Notes: generated from the sequence alone by a model not told the origin. Shown: positions 55,299 through 63,847, counted from the first letter of the stretch. The stretch: DNA of 64,000 nucleotides from Microbacterium fluvii (GCF_025515205.1 NZ_JAOPFX010000001.1:558001-622000), one strand, 5' to 3'. Numbers and translations are program-made.

Positions 55299-56083
55299 CG
55301 CCGCCCCTCCGGTCGCCACAGGGTCGCCGTCGCGTCGCGCAGGAGCCCCTGCGTGATCGGAGAGGCCGGTGCCGACAGGAGCGTCGCCACCGGCGCCTCC
55401 TCGACGACGCGGCCGTGCTCGAGCACGACGCCGTGCGTCGCGATCTGCGACAGCACCGCGAGGTCGTGCGTGATGAATACGAGCGACATCTCGGTCTCGT
55501 CGACGAGCGCCCGCAGGAGGGCCAGGATCTCTGCCTGGATCGTGACGTCGAGGGCCGTCGTGGGCTCGTCGGCGATCAGCAGCCGCGGGCGGCAGGCCAG
55601 AGCCATCGCGATCGCGACGCGCTGGCGCTGCCCGCCGGAGAGCTGGTGCGGGTAGCGAGAGACGATGCGCTCGGGGTCGGGAAGGGCGACGCGCCGGGCT
55701 TCGGCGATCGCGCGGGCGGCGGCATCCTTCTTCGACGCCTTCTCGTGGATGCGGATCGACTCGCCGATCTGCCTGCCGACCGTGCGGATGGGGTTGAGGG
55801 CGGTTCGGGGCTCCTGGAAGACGATGCCGATCTCGTCGCCGCGGAGCTGAGCGAGCTCGCGATCGGGAAGCCCGAGGATCTCCCGGCCGTTCCAGCGGAT
55901 GCTGCCGCTCGCGGTCGCGCCGTCGGGGAGGAGCCCGAGCACGGCCAGCGCCGTCATCGACTTGCCGGAGCCGGATTCGCCGATGAGCCCCACCCGCGCG
56001 CCGTCGGGCACGGCGAACGAAACGCCGTCGACGACGCGGTGGCCGTCGATCTCGACGACGAGGTCGCGCACCTCGAGGCTCAT
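55295..56083 (-). CDS. Peptide ABC transporter ATPase (DppD/OppD-like)
   Basis: First ATPase of the importer, 262 residues. Walker [11 protein letters not shown]-loop [13 protein letters not shown], signature LSGGQRQR, Walker [13 protein letters not shown] and H-loop ITHDLAVL. The [19 protein letters not shown] start and the RTALNPI block are typical of Dpp/OppD. ATG at 56083 overlaps the upstream permease stop. It ends earlier than most OppD proteins, lacking a longer C-terminal Cys-rich region. Confidence 0.93.
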   Translation of the reverse strand: MSLEVRDLVVEIDGHRVVDGVSFAVPDGARVGLIGESGSGKSMTALAVLGLLPDGATASGSIRWNGREILGLPDRELAQLRGDEIGIVFQEPRTALNPIRTVGRQIGESIRIHEKASKKDAAARAIAEARRVALPDPERIVSRYPHQLSGGQRQRVAIAMALACRPRLLIADEPTTALDVTIQAEILALLRALVDETEMSLVFITHDLAVLSQIATHGVVLEHGRVVEEAPVATLLSAPASPITQGLLRDATATLWRPEGRR

Positions 56084-56970
56084 GCGACCACCCCTGGCTG
56101 GTGGGCGCGGGCCGTGGCCGCGGAGCGGCTCGTGCGGCGCGCGAGCGTGGGGTCGGTGGCCTCGCGCACGCCGTCGCCGAGGAGATTGAGTCCCAGCACC
56201 GTGATCGTGATCGCCAGACCCGGCCACACCACCGACAGCGGGTGCACCGCGATGTACTTCTGCACTTCAGCCAGCAGCACCCCCCAGCTCGGGGCCGTTA
56301 CGGGGGCGCCGAAGCCGAGGTAGCTCAGGCCCGCCTCGGCGAGCACCGCGACGGCCATGCCCCACGACAGCTGCACGATGAACACCGGCGCGACGTTGGG
56401 CAGGAGGTGGCGGTAGAGGTTCTGCGCGGGAGTGAGCCCCGACGCGCGCCCGGCCAGCACGAAGTCGCTGTGCAGCACACGGCGCAGCTCGGGCCGGGTG
56501 ACGCGGGCGACGTTGACGCCGAAGCCGATGCCGACCGCCCACACGACGACCCACAGCGACCCGCCCCACACCGACGAGATCATCATGGCGATCAGCAGCA
56601 CGGGGAAGGCGATGAGGATGTCGACGAGCACCGCGACCGATTCGCGCACCCAGCGGGTGGTCAGAGCCCCGAGCGCGGCGAGCACGATGCCGACGACGGT
56701 TGCGACGATGCCGGCTCCGGCGGCGACGAACACCGTGGTCCGGGCGCCGGCCATGATGAGGCTCAGGATGTCTCTCCCCGAACCGTCGGTGCCGAGCAGG
56801 TGCGGCCACCCAGGGCTCGCCCACCGGTCGGCCAGGTCGACCCGCTGCGGATCGAACGGCGTCCACCACAGCGACACGAGCGCCGTCAGCCCGACGATCC
56901 CGACGACGATGAGCCCGAAGCGTCCCGTCGACAGCGACCACAGGCGGCTCAACCAGCGCAAGCCCCTCAT
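56080..56970 (-). CDS. Peptide ABC transporter permease (DppC/OppC-like)
   Basis: Permease of 296 residues with an N-terminal helix (about 15-37), the DLADRWASPGWPHLLGTDGSGRD-type periplasmic segment (split here by a Pro-His pair) and five further helices; the EAA loop is GRASGLTPAQNLYRHLLPNV. The GTDGSGRD motif is diagnostic for the DppC branch. Both ends overlap neighbours by four bases. Confidence 0.93.
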   Translation of the reverse strand: MRGLRWLSRLWSLSTGRFGLIVVGIVGLTALVSLWWTPFDPQRVDLADRWASPGWPHLLGTDGSGRDILSLIMAGARTTVFVAAGAGIVATVVGIVLAALGALTTRWVRESVAVLVDILIAFPVLLIAMMISSVWGGSLWVVVWAVGIGFGVNVARVTRPELRRVLHSDFVLAGRASGLTPAQNLYRHLLPNVAPVFIVQLSWGMAVAVLAEAGLSYLGFGAPVTAPSWGVLLAEVQKYIAVHPLSVVWPGLAITITVLGLNLLGDGVREATDPTLARRTSRSAATARAHQPGVVA

Positions 56971-57917
56971 GCCGCCTCCCGCTGCCTCGGGTCGAGCACG
57001 CGGTGCACGAGGTCGACGACGAACCCGACGATCAGCACGAACCCGGTGAGCACGAGCAGCTCGCCCTGCACCATCGGCAGATCCCGCGATCCGACGTCGG
57101 AGACCAGCATCCGCCCGATGCCGGGGAGCGTGAACAGCTGCTCGATCACGACGGCGCCCACGATGATGCCGGCGATCTGCAGCCCCAGCACCGTGATGAT
57201 CGACAGGCCGACGGTGGGAAGCCCGTGGCGGATCAGTGCCGTGTTGCGGGTGAGGCCCTTGGCGGCCGCGGTGCGGACGAAGTCCTGCCCGACCGCCCCC
57301 AGGGTCGCGCTGCGCACGAACCGCATGAGCATGGCGCCCTCGACGATGCCGATCGTGAGGGCCGGCAGCAGCAGCGAGCGGAACGCGAGCCACGGCGTCT
57401 CCCACCCCGTCCGAGGGAATCCGGTCGCCGGCAGCCATCCGAGCCACACCGCGAAGACGACGACGAGCATCATGCCCGCCCACACCACCGGCACGGCGGC
57501 CAGCGCCTGCGCACCGACGCTCAGCGCCGTGCCGTCGGCGTGTCCGCGGCGCATGGCCGAGAGCACGCCGAACGGGATGCTGATCACGAGCGCGATCGTC
57601 AGCGCCATGATGCCGAGCGGCACCGTGATCTGCGCCTTCTGCGCCAGCTGCTCGGTGACGCTCGATCCGGTGATCAGCGACGTGCCGAGGTCTCCTCGGA
57701 GCACGCCGCCGATCCAGGTCAGATACTGCACGAGCAGCGGTTCGTTCAGGCCCAGCTCTTCGCGGATCGCGGCCACCTGCTCGGGGGTGCCGTTGGTGCC
57801 GGCGATCAGCTGCGCGACGTCGCCCGGCAGTACCCGCAGCGTGAAGAAGATCAGCAGGCTGGCGACGAGGAGCCCCACCGCCAGCAGGGCGATCCTCGTA
57901 GCCGCATATCTGATCAC
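56967..57917 (-). CDS. Peptide ABC transporter permease (DppB/OppB-like)
   Basis: Permease of 316 residues that begins VIRYAATRIALLAVGLL, with FFTLRVLPGDVAQLIAG and a helical bundle of about six segments. The EAA loop reads RTAAAKGLTRNTALIRHGLP, and VVIEQLFTLPGIGRM is a DppB signature. GTG at 57917 overlaps the binding-protein stop by four bases. Confidence 0.93.
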   Translation of the reverse strand: MIRYAATRIALLAVGLLVASLLIFFTLRVLPGDVAQLIAGTNGTPEQVAAIREELGLNEPLLVQYLTWIGGVLRGDLGTSLITGSSVTEQLAQKAQITVPLGIMALTIALVISIPFGVLSAMRRGHADGTALSVGAQALAAVPVVWAGMMLVVVFAVWLGWLPATGFPRTGWETPWLAFRSLLLPALTIGIVEGAMLMRFVRSATLGAVGQDFVRTAAAKGLTRNTALIRHGLPTVGLSIITVLGLQIAGIIVGAVVIEQLFTLPGIGRMLVSDVGSRDLPMVQGELLVLTGFVLIVGFVVDLVHRVLDPRQREAA

Positions 57918-59425
57918 TCCGAAGAGACTGTCACATCCGCGAGGTTCAGGCGCGAGTTGATCGAGTCCTGCGGGAACCCGGCGATGCCCGCCTCGACGGC
58001 GGTGATCGTCTGGCCGGTGTAGAGCCAGTCGGCCGCGTCGTCGTCTGCGACGATGCGCGCGGCCTCGGCCAGCAGCGACGCCGACTCGTCGGGGTCGACC
58101 GTCGCCATGGCCTGGGCGTAGAGCGACTGCACCTGGGCATTGTCGTAGCCGAAGTAGTAGTCGGGGTTGGCGAAGTTGCCGAAGTCGCGCGGCTCGACGT
58201 GCAGCACGTAGCTGAGGTCGTAGTCGTGGTTCGTGTAGACGTCCTGCAGCCAGGTGGCGAACTCCACCGACTCCACCGTGAGGGTGACGCCGATCTCGTT
58301 GTAGGCCGACACGAGCACGGTCGGGATCGTCGTTCCGTAGAACGAGGGGATCGTGAGGGTGAGCTCGAGGTTCTCGACGCCCGCCTCGGCGAGCAGCTCC
58401 TTGGCCTTGGCGGGGTCGTAGGGCGCCGTGTCGGAGAGGTCTTCGTAGCCGGGGTCGAGCTCGGGGATCGGGCCGTACATCGTGGTGCCCGCGCCCACCG
58501 TCTCGACGAGGGCCTGGTGGTCGACCGCCAGGCGCAGCGCCTCGCGCACGCGCGCGTCGTCGAGCGGCGCCTTCTGGTTGTTGAACGCGAGGGTCGCCTT
58601 GTCGGTGGTCTTGCCCGTCGTCAGAGTGAACGCGCCCGACTGCTCGAGCTGGGGCGCGAGGGTCGGATCGACCGCGGTGAGCACGTCCAGCGTGCCGTCG
58701 AGGGCCGCGTTGACGCCCGCCGTGAAGTCGGGGATGTACTGCAGCACGACCGAGGCGACGCCGGCGGCGGTGCCCCAGTAGTCGTCGTAGCGGGCGAGCT
58801 CGATGCTGTCGCCCTGGGTCCAGTTGACCAGGGTGAAGGGGCCGGTGCCGTTGGCGTCGGTCTGGAAGTCGGTCTTGTCGCCCGACGAGAAGACGAGCCC
58901 GGCCGGGCCGGTGAGGTTGAACAGGAAGTTCTGGTCGGGCGCGGCGAGGGTGATGACGACCGTGTCGTCTCCGTCGGCTGCGATCGAGTCGACGCCGGCG
59001 AACACGGCGTGCCCGTTGATCGTCTCGTCGTCCTTCGCTGCGGTGAAGCTGTCGATCACATCGTCGACGGTCAGCTCTTCGCCGTGGTGGAAGGTGACGC
59101 CGCTGTTCAGCGTGAAGGTGTAGGTGAGGCCGTCGTCCGAGATCGTGTAGTCGCTCGCGAGCGCCGTGACGATCTCGTTGTCCTGCGTGCGGGTGACCAG
59201 GCCCTGGTAGACGTTGTCGATCAGCACCTGCTCGAGGGCAGCCCCCGAGGTGTGGCGGATGTCGAGGTTGGTCGGCTCGAGCACGAGGCCGACGGTGATC
59301 TCGGCGTTCGGGTCGGGCGTGCCGGTGCTGGTCGGGGTGGTCGAGGTGTCGGCGGTGCAGCCGGCGAGAGCGAGGGCGCCGGCGGCGAGCAGCGCTGCTG
59401 CGGCAAGGGCGGGGCGGCGGAACAT
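57914..59425 (-). CDS. Peptide/solute-binding lipoprotein (family 5, DppA/OppA-like)
   Basis: Extracellular binding protein of 503 residues, first gene of the importer. Signal peptide MFRRPALAAAALLAAGAL leads to lipobox LAGC. The mature protein is a family-5 binding protein with EPTNLDIRHTSGAALEQVLIDN near the start, YTFTLNSGVTFHHGEELT and the NGTGPFTLVNW signature. ATG at 59425 has GAAAGGA a few bases upstream; TAGGCT on the minus strand (59503-59508) is the likely -10. Peptide specificity is inferred. All five transporter genes overlap by four bases. Confidence 0.94.
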   Translation of the reverse strand: MFRRPALAAAALLAAGALALAGCTADTSTTPTSTGTPDPNAEITVGLVLEPTNLDIRHTSGAALEQVLIDNVYQGLVTRTQDNEIVTALASDYTISDDGLTYTFTLNSGVTFHHGEELTVDDVIDSFTAAKDDETINGHAVFAGVDSIAADGDDTVVITLAAPDQNFLFNLTGPAGLVFSSGDKTDFQTDANGTGPFTLVNWTQGDSIELARYDDYWGTAAGVASVVLQYIPDFTAGVNAALDGTLDVLTAVDPTLAPQLEQSGAFTLTTGKTTDKATLAFNNQKAPLDDARVREALRLAVDHQALVETVGAGTTMYGPIPELDPGYEDLSDTAPYDPAKAKELLAEAGVENLELTLTIPSFYGTTIPTVLVSAYNEIGVTLTVESVEFATWLQDVYTNHDYDLSYVLHVEPRDFGNFANPDYYFGYDNAQVQSLYAQAMATVDPDESASLLAEAARIVADDDAADWLYTGQTITAVEAGIAGFPQDSINSRLNLADVTVSSE

Positions 59426-59562
59426 GGTGGTCCTTTCGGGGGACATCCGCGGGGTTCGGGGTGCTGTGTGACGGCGGTCGGGCAACGGATGGGGCGCGCG
59501 ACAGCCTAGAGAAGGGTACCCGGCGTGTGCAGGGCCCTCCTACTCGCAACGAAATACGGCGC

Positions 59563-60510
59563 TCAGGCCTTCCCAGCGATCTCGCGCACGAGGGCGGCCA
59601 AGTGCACAGGGATCTCCTCCTGCACGTTGTGGCCGCTCGGCACCTCGACGACGGATGCCGCCGGCACGCGCTCCCGGTAGACCGTGATGTCGTGGGCGCT
59701 CACGTAGCCGCGGTCGCCGCGGATGAGGGTGATCGGCGAGGTGACGGCCGCGAGGTCTTCCCACCCCGCCTCGCCGAGCACGGCGGTCACGGCATCCGTC
59801 TCGTGCGCCGCGCTCTCGGGCGCGGACGCCGCCGCGTTCGCGAGCCGCGCGAAGTGATGCTTCCACTCCACCCGGCCGTCGTCGCGCACGCGCGAATTGT
59901 GGAACACGCCGCGCTCGGCCGCCGAGCGCTCGCCGCCGAGCCCGAACGCGAGGGCGCGGTCGACGAGCTCGTCGCGGCTCGCCCAGTCGGTGGGTCCCGC
60001 GAAGAACTGCCGCAGCTGCGAGGGGCCGCCCGAGAAGTCGATGCCCGGGGTGATGTCGACGACGACGAGCTCGCGCACGAGGTCGGGGCGGGTCGCTGCC
60101 ACGGCCGCCGCGGTCAGCCCCCCGAGGGATTGGCCGACCAGCACCTGCGGACCGTCGGTCCACGCCTCGATGCCGGCGATGACGTCGGGGGCGAGCACGC
60201 GTGCGACATAGGCGGCGTCTTCGCGCCACGACGAGTCGCCGTGGCCGGCCAGGTCGATCGCGAGGGCCGGCAGGCCCATGGCCAGGATCGTCGTGTCCCA
60301 CGTGTGGGCGTTCAGGCCCGCGCCGTGGAGGAACGTGACGACCGGCGTCGCGGTCCCCGAGCCTGTCGAGGGGGCGTAGCGCAGCGCGCTCAGCATCCGC
60401 CCGTCGGAAAGGGGGATCGACACGCGCTCGCCGCGGGGGAGAGGGCCGTCGATGCCGGCGTCGGCGGCCTGGGCCGCGAGGAACGAGAACTCGTCGATGG
60501 GGTCGCTCAC
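59563..60510 (-). CDS. Alpha/beta hydrolase
   Basis: 315 residues. Oxyanion HGAGLNAHTWD, nucleophile elbow VGQSLGGLTAAAVA with Ser, catalytic Asp near LIRGDRGYVS and His in VPSGHNVQEEIP, all in canonical order. The substrate is unknown. Residues around 62-72 ([11 protein letters not shown]) are encoded by one copy of the dispersed GAGCCTGTCGA repeat, which appears to have inserted into the gene in frame. GTG at 60510 has CAGAAT six bases upstream and no ribosome binding site. Confidence 0.9.
   Translation of the reverse strand: MSDPIDEFSFLAAQAADAGIDGPLPRGERVSIPLSDGRMLSALRYAPSTGSGTATPVVTFLHGAGLNAHTWDTTILAMGLPALAIDLAGHGDSSWREDAAYVARVLAPDVIAGIEAWTDGPQVLVGQSLGGLTAAAVAATRPDLVRELVVVDITPGIDFSGGPSQLRQFFAGPTDWASRDELVDRALAFGLGGERSAAERGVFHNSRVRDDGRVEWKHHFARLANAAASAPESAAHETDAVTAVLGEAGWEDLAAVTSPITLIRGDRGYVSAHDITVYRERVPAASVVEVPSGHNVQEEIPVHLAALVREIAGKA
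60352..60374. repeat. One GAGCCTGTCGA repeat copy inside the hydrolase gene
   Basis: GGTCCCCGAGCCTGTCGAGG followed by GGG matches the repeat found at 55255-55294 apart from a T-to-C change and an A-to-G change. It sits in a surface-loop-like part of the protein and keeps the frame. Confidence 0.75.
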
Positions 60511-60565
60511 CCGCCCATTCTGGCCGACCCGGCACCGCCGGCGAAGCCGTCGGTAGTGTGGGGTC

Positions 60566-61051
60566 ATGAGTGCAGAACGCCGCGTTCACCTCGCCCGCTC
60601 GGCCCGCCCGGCCTACGACGCGCTCGCCGCCTTCTCGTCGACCGTCAAGCAGGTGGCGACCGAGGCGGGCATCGACGCCCGGCTCACCGAGATCGTGCAG
60701 ATCCACGCGTCGCAGCTCAACGGCTGCGCCTATTGCGTGCGGGTGCACGTCGACCGCGCCGTCGCGGCGGGCCTCGACGCCGACACGATCACGCAGATCG
60801 CGGTGTGGCGCGAGTCCGGGGTCTTCAGCGAGAGGGAGCGCGCGGCGCTCGAGCTCGCCGAGGCGTTCACGTTCATCCATGAAGACGGCGTGCCCGACGA
60901 CGTTTACGACCAGGTCGGCGGCATCCTCACCGAGGCGGAGTACGTGGCGCTGAGCTGGATCCTCGTGTCGATCAACGCCTTCAACCGCATCGCGATCGCC
61001 GGGCGCTACCCGGTGCCGCCGCGCACGGCTCCCGCCGTGCCCGTCGCATGA
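60566..61051 (+). CDS. Carboxymuconolactone decarboxylase family protein (AhpD-like)
   Basis: A 161-residue all-helical AhpD-fold protein. The redox motif is NGCAYCVRVHVDRA, a CxxC with the His four residues later as in AhpD alkylhydroperoxidase. LTEIVQIHASQL precedes it and ALSWILVSINAFNRIAIAG closes the fold. It probably acts as a thiol-dependent peroxidase or reductase. TAGTGT lies six bases before ATG. It overlaps the phosphatase gene (ATGA). Confidence 0.93.
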   Translation: MSAERRVHLARSARPAYDALAAFSSTVKQVATEAGIDARLTEIVQIHASQLNGCAYCVRVHVDRAVAAGLDADTITQIAVWRESGVFSERERAALELAEAFTFIHEDGVPDDVYDQVGGILTEAEYVALSWILVSINAFNRIAIAGRYPVPPRTAPAVPVA

Positions 61052-61767
61052 CGCAGGCGCTCGTTCCGGGGGCGGTCAACTTCCGCGACGTCGGCGGGCT
61101 GCCGGCCGGCGCGGGCGCGACCCGACCCGGCGTGTTGTTCCGTTCGGGCAATCTCGCCCGGCTGGGCGACGACGGGGTGGCGGCGCTGGGCGGTCTCGGC
61201 ATCCGCCGCGTCGTCGATCTGCGCGACGACGATGAGGTCGCCCACGCGCCCAGCCCGCTCGACGGTCTCGACGTGCGGATGCAGCGCGTGCCGCTCTTCC
61301 TCGGCTCGGTCGCGTCGTTCTTCGCCGACGACCTCTCGCTCGACGAGCTGTACCGCCGGCTCGTCGACGATTCCGCCGCGGGGCTGGTGTCGGTGGTGCG
61401 CGGCATCATCGAGCAGCAGCCGGTGCTCGTGCACTGCACGGTCGGCAAGGATCGCACCGGTGTCGCCGTCGCGCTCACGCTCGCGGCGGCGGGCGTCGAC
61501 CTCGACGCGATCGTCGCCGACTACGAGCGCACCGAGGCGCTGCTGCCGCAGTGGCGCAACGAGCGCGTCGTCGCGTACCTGAGGGCACAGCATCCCGGCG
61601 CCGTGCACCTGGAAGACCTCGCGATGCGCTCGCCGGCAGATGTGATGCGCAGGCTCCTTGCCGACGTCGCGGGGCGCTTCGGGTCGGCGGCCGACTACCT
61701 GCGGGCGCAGGGGATGACGGATGCCGAGCTCGGCGAGCTGACGCGGATTCTCATTCAGCGGGACTAG
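61048..61767 (+). CDS. Tyrosine-protein phosphatase (PtpB/Y_phosphatase3 family)
   Basis: A 239-residue phosphatase with the P-loop HCTVGKDRTG (catalytic C130), the LRDDDEV loop after RRVVDLRDD and NFRDVGGLPAG at the N-terminus, all typical of the MptpB/LipA family with triple specificity. Substrates are unknown; the M. tuberculosis enzyme is secreted, but no signal peptide is seen here. It starts by ATGA overlap with the AhpD-like gene. Confidence 0.93.
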   Translation: MTQALVPGAVNFRDVGGLPAGAGATRPGVLFRSGNLARLGDDGVAALGGLGIRRVVDLRDDDEVAHAPSPLDGLDVRMQRVPLFLGSVASFFADDLSLDELYRRLVDDSAAGLVSVVRGIIEQQPVLVHCTVGKDRTGVAVALTLAAAGVDLDAIVADYERTEALLPQWRNERVVAYLRAQHPGAVHLEDLAMRSPADVMRRLLADVAGRFGSAADYLRAQGMTDAELGELTRILIQRD

Positions 61768-61790
61768 ACAGCGTTCCGCGTGTCGGGACA

Positions 61791-61809
61791 TGAGGTTAGG
61801 CATGCCTAC
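61791..61809. promoter_or_regulatory. IdeR/DtxR-like iron box with promoter
   Basis: TGAGGTTAGGCATGCCTAC matches the 19-base DtxR/IdeR consensus TWAGGTTAGSCTAACCTWA at about 14 positions and contains the perfect palindrome TAGGCATGCCTA. TATAGT (61818-61823) nine bases downstream is the likely -10 of the SIP gene. It predicts iron repression. Confidence 0.6.
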
Positions 61810-61833
61810 ATCGGGCGTATAGTGGGCAGTGCC

Positions 61834-62295
61834 ATGACCGCCACCGAGCACAACGACGCCGCCTGCCGCACGCCGCGGCACTCGCGCGTTCAGCACCTCA
61901 TCACCGCCGACGAGACGTCGCTGGTCGATCTCGAGGCGCTGCTGGCGACGCTGCCGATCTGCTCGACCGGTCGCGTGTTCGTCGAGGTGCCCGACGAGTC
62001 GTGGATCTGCGATCTCGATGTGCCCGCGCGCATGGTGCTCACGTGGCTCGACCGCTCGCGCCGCAGCGGCGACCCCGGAACCGGCAGGGCGTGTGCGCCC
62101 GGTCAGGCGCTGGCACGGGCCGTGACCGCCTGGGCCGACGAGATGCTGTGCACCGAAGACGACCACACCCTGGTGTTCCTCCTGGGCGGGTTCCTCGGCA
62201 CCGCCGACATCCACGACCACCTCACGGGACGGTTGGGCATCGCGAGCGACGCGATCCACACCCCCGAGCGCTTCGGCCTCACCGCTTCCCGCTGA
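61834..62295 (+). CDS. SIP-domain protein (siderophore-interacting, reductase C-terminal part)
   Basis: 153 residues that correspond to the C-terminal NADPH-binding SIP domain of ferric-siderophore reductases: RHSRVQHLITADETSLVDLEALLATLP, GRVFVEVPD and GQALARAVTAWADEM. The N-terminal FAD-binding domain of full-length siderophore-interacting proteins is missing, so on its own it may pair with another protein. ATG at 61834 follows TATAGT by ten bases. The iron box upstream supports a role in iron uptake. Confidence 0.85.
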   Translation: MTATEHNDAACRTPRHSRVQHLITADETSLVDLEALLATLPICSTGRVFVEVPDESWICDLDVPARMVLTWLDRSRRSGDPGTGRACAPGQALARAVTAWADEMLCTEDDHTLVFLLGGFLGTADIHDHLTGRLGIASDAIHTPERFGLTASR

Positions 62296-62312
62296 CTCTC
62301 CCGCCTTCCCTT

Positions 62313-62465
62313 CCCGCGAGTTGGCAGGTTCGGTCGCTCGCACGGCGTCGCAGCGGCAACAGCTGCCAAGTTGCGGGAGGGGGCGGTGAGCACTCCTACC
62401 CGCGAGTTGGCAGGTTCGGTCGCTGCGACGCCGTGCGGGCGGCAACAGCTGCCATATTGCGGGGG
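62313..62465. repeat. Two tandem CCCGCGAGTTGGCAG hairpin elements
   Basis: Unit one: CCCGCGAGTTGGCAG (62313-62327) with the imperfect complement CTGCCAAGTTGCGGG near 62364-62378. Unit two starts at 62399 with the same arm and ends CTGCCATATTGCGGG (about 62450-62464). The offset is 86 bases. The second unit overlaps the end of the zincin-like gene (62396), which reads into it. Confidence 0.75.
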
Positions 62466-62905
62466 AGGTAGTTGCCGTCTTCCAGGCCGGCCTCGATCTC
62501 GAAGCGGTTGCGCAGAGGGTCGCGGCCCGCGAGGGCGTAGAGCACGGGCATGAGCAGGCCGTAGCGCTCCCACTGGCGCTTGTGCACCGCCTCGTGGCGC
62601 AGCACCCTGTCGGTCACCCGCGCGTCGCCGGTGAGATAGCAGCCGCCCACGCACACGCCGCCGCGGCGGAACGCCCACGCCGGCAGTCCGCGGAACACCC
62701 ACAGGCCCTCGCGGCGCTCGACGCGCCCCGTGCTCCACAGTCCGCCCCACGCGAAGCCGACCGCGGTGCCGTAGAGGTACCCGAGGCGGCTGACCGCCGA
62801 GTCGAGCAGGAATGCCGGTATCAGCCGGTCGAGCGCGCGCCCTCGGGCGACGGCGCGGTCGGCGCGCTGCCGCCAGCCGGTGGGCGGGGCCGCGATCGGG
62901 CTCAT
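62396..62905 (-). CDS. Small zincin-like protein with HEAVH motif, unknown function
   Basis: 169 residues starting MSPIAAPPTGWRQRADR. A hydrophobic FAWGGLWS stretch, then CVGGCYLTGDARVTDRVLRHEAVHKRQWERYG, where HEAVH matches the HExxH zinc motif, and RDPLRNRFEIEAGLEDGNYLP. Relatives are often labelled 'Fe-S oxidoreductase' with no sequence support. The last 25 or so residues (after NYLPRNMAAVAAR) are encoded by the intergenic repeat and look added. It starts seven bases after the arginase-like stop and is probably co-transcribed. Function is unknown. Confidence 0.7.
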   Translation of the reverse strand: MSPIAAPPTGWRQRADRAVARGRALDRLIPAFLLDSAVSRLGYLYGTAVGFAWGGLWSTGRVERREGLWVFRGLPAWAFRRGGVCVGGCYLTGDARVTDRVLRHEAVHKRQWERYGLLMPVLYALAGRDPLRNRFEIEAGLEDGNYLPRNMAAVAARTASQRPNLPTRG

Positions 62906-62912
62906 CGGGCGC

Positions 62913-63734
62913 TCACGCGACGGCTCCGACCAGGCGCAGGATCGCCCCGAGGTCGTCGACCGCCGCGGCAGGGGAGGAGGGGGCGAAGCCGGCGATCGTG
63001 GCTCCGACCAGCGGCACCCGCGCGCGCAGGCGGGCGAGCGCCGCGACCAGCTGTGCCGGGTCGGCGCCGAAGGGCACCGCAGAGGTGATGCCGCCCATCG
63101 CGGACGGGTCGAGCACGTCGAGATCGAGATGCACGTAGACGGCAGACGCGCCGGTCGCCGCCACGGCTTCGGCGAGCACCTCGGCGTCGTCGAGGGCCTC
63201 GGCCGGCAGCATCCGCAGCCCCGCCTCGGCGGCGAAGTCGCTCTCGGCGTCTTCGAGGTCGCGCGCGCCCACCACGACGATGCGCTCGACCGGCACCGCC
63301 GGCGAGAGCGCGAGCTGAGCCTCGCCGTGCCCGATCGCCGCGCGCAGCGCCATGCCGCCCGCCGCGCCAGACGGCGAGGTCTCCGGCGTGTGCAGGTCGC
63401 CGTGGGCGTCGCACCAGACCACGGCGAGATCCGGATGCTGCGCCAACGCCGCCGCGATTCCCGCGAGGCCGACCGAGCAGTCGCCCCCGACGAGCACGAC
63501 CTGCTCGTCGGCATGCTGCTCGAGGGCGGCCCGGGTGGCCTCGGCGGTACTCAGCACGGCGCTCAGCCGCCGCACCCCCGTGCCGAGGGCGTCGCCGGCC
63601 TCCTGCGGCACCTCCACCGACGTGCAGGCGCTCCGAGGCAGGTCGCCGGCGATCGCCTCGGCGCCGTCGACGAGCAGCATGGCCCGCGCGGCGGGCGAAC
63701 CCTGCCACTGCGGCACGACGATGAACCGGGTCAT
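62913..63734 (-). CDS. Arginase/agmatinase-family protein with altered metal ligand
   Basis: A 273-residue ureohydrolase-like protein. The metal motifs are VVLVGGDCSVGL, VVWCDAHGDLHTP and VHLDLDVLDPSAMGG. The first motif has Cys in place of the canonical His (GGDH), while the Asp and His ligands of the other two are kept, so it may bind a different metal or substrate. Agmatine/arginine specificity is not supported. ATG at 63734 is fixed by GGAGGA eight bases upstream. It precedes the zincin-like gene. Confidence 0.88.
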   Translation of the reverse strand: MTRFIVVPQWQGSPAARAMLLVDGAEAIAGDLPRSACTSVEVPQEAGDALGTGVRRLSAVLSTAEATRAALEQHADEQVVLVGGDCSVGLAGIAAALAQHPDLAVVWCDAHGDLHTPETSPSGAAGGMALRAAIGHGEAQLALSPAVPVERIVVVGARDLEDAESDFAAEAGLRMLPAEALDDAEVLAEAVAATGASAVYVHLDLDVLDPSAMGGITSAVPFGADPAQLVAALARLRARVPLVGATIAGFAPSSPAAAVDDLGAILRLVGAVA

Positions 63735-63765
63735 GCTGTCATCCTCCTCCTGCGCGCACACCGCC

Positions 63766-63825
63766 GAGAAACCGCATCGGGCGTGAGAAACCGCACGAGA
63801 CGGTGTCTCCCACGCCCGATCGGTT
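63766..63825. terminator. Nested hairpin with direct repeats after pspA
   Basis: ATCGGGCGTG (63776-63785) and CACGCCCGAT (63811-63820) are exact complements, flanked by AACCG and CGGTT; an inner GAGAC-GGT-GTCTC hairpin sits at 63797-63808. GAGAAACCGCA is repeated at 63766 and 63785. On the minus strand it follows the pspA stop by about 22 bases and precedes the arginase-like gene, so termination is plausible. Confidence 0.65.
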
Positions 63826-63847
63826 CGTCACCGCGAGCGGCGGTGCG

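Noticed and set aside
62396..62905. 'Fe-S oxidoreductase' identity
   Set aside because: No cluster-binding cysteine pattern; only HEAVH stands out.
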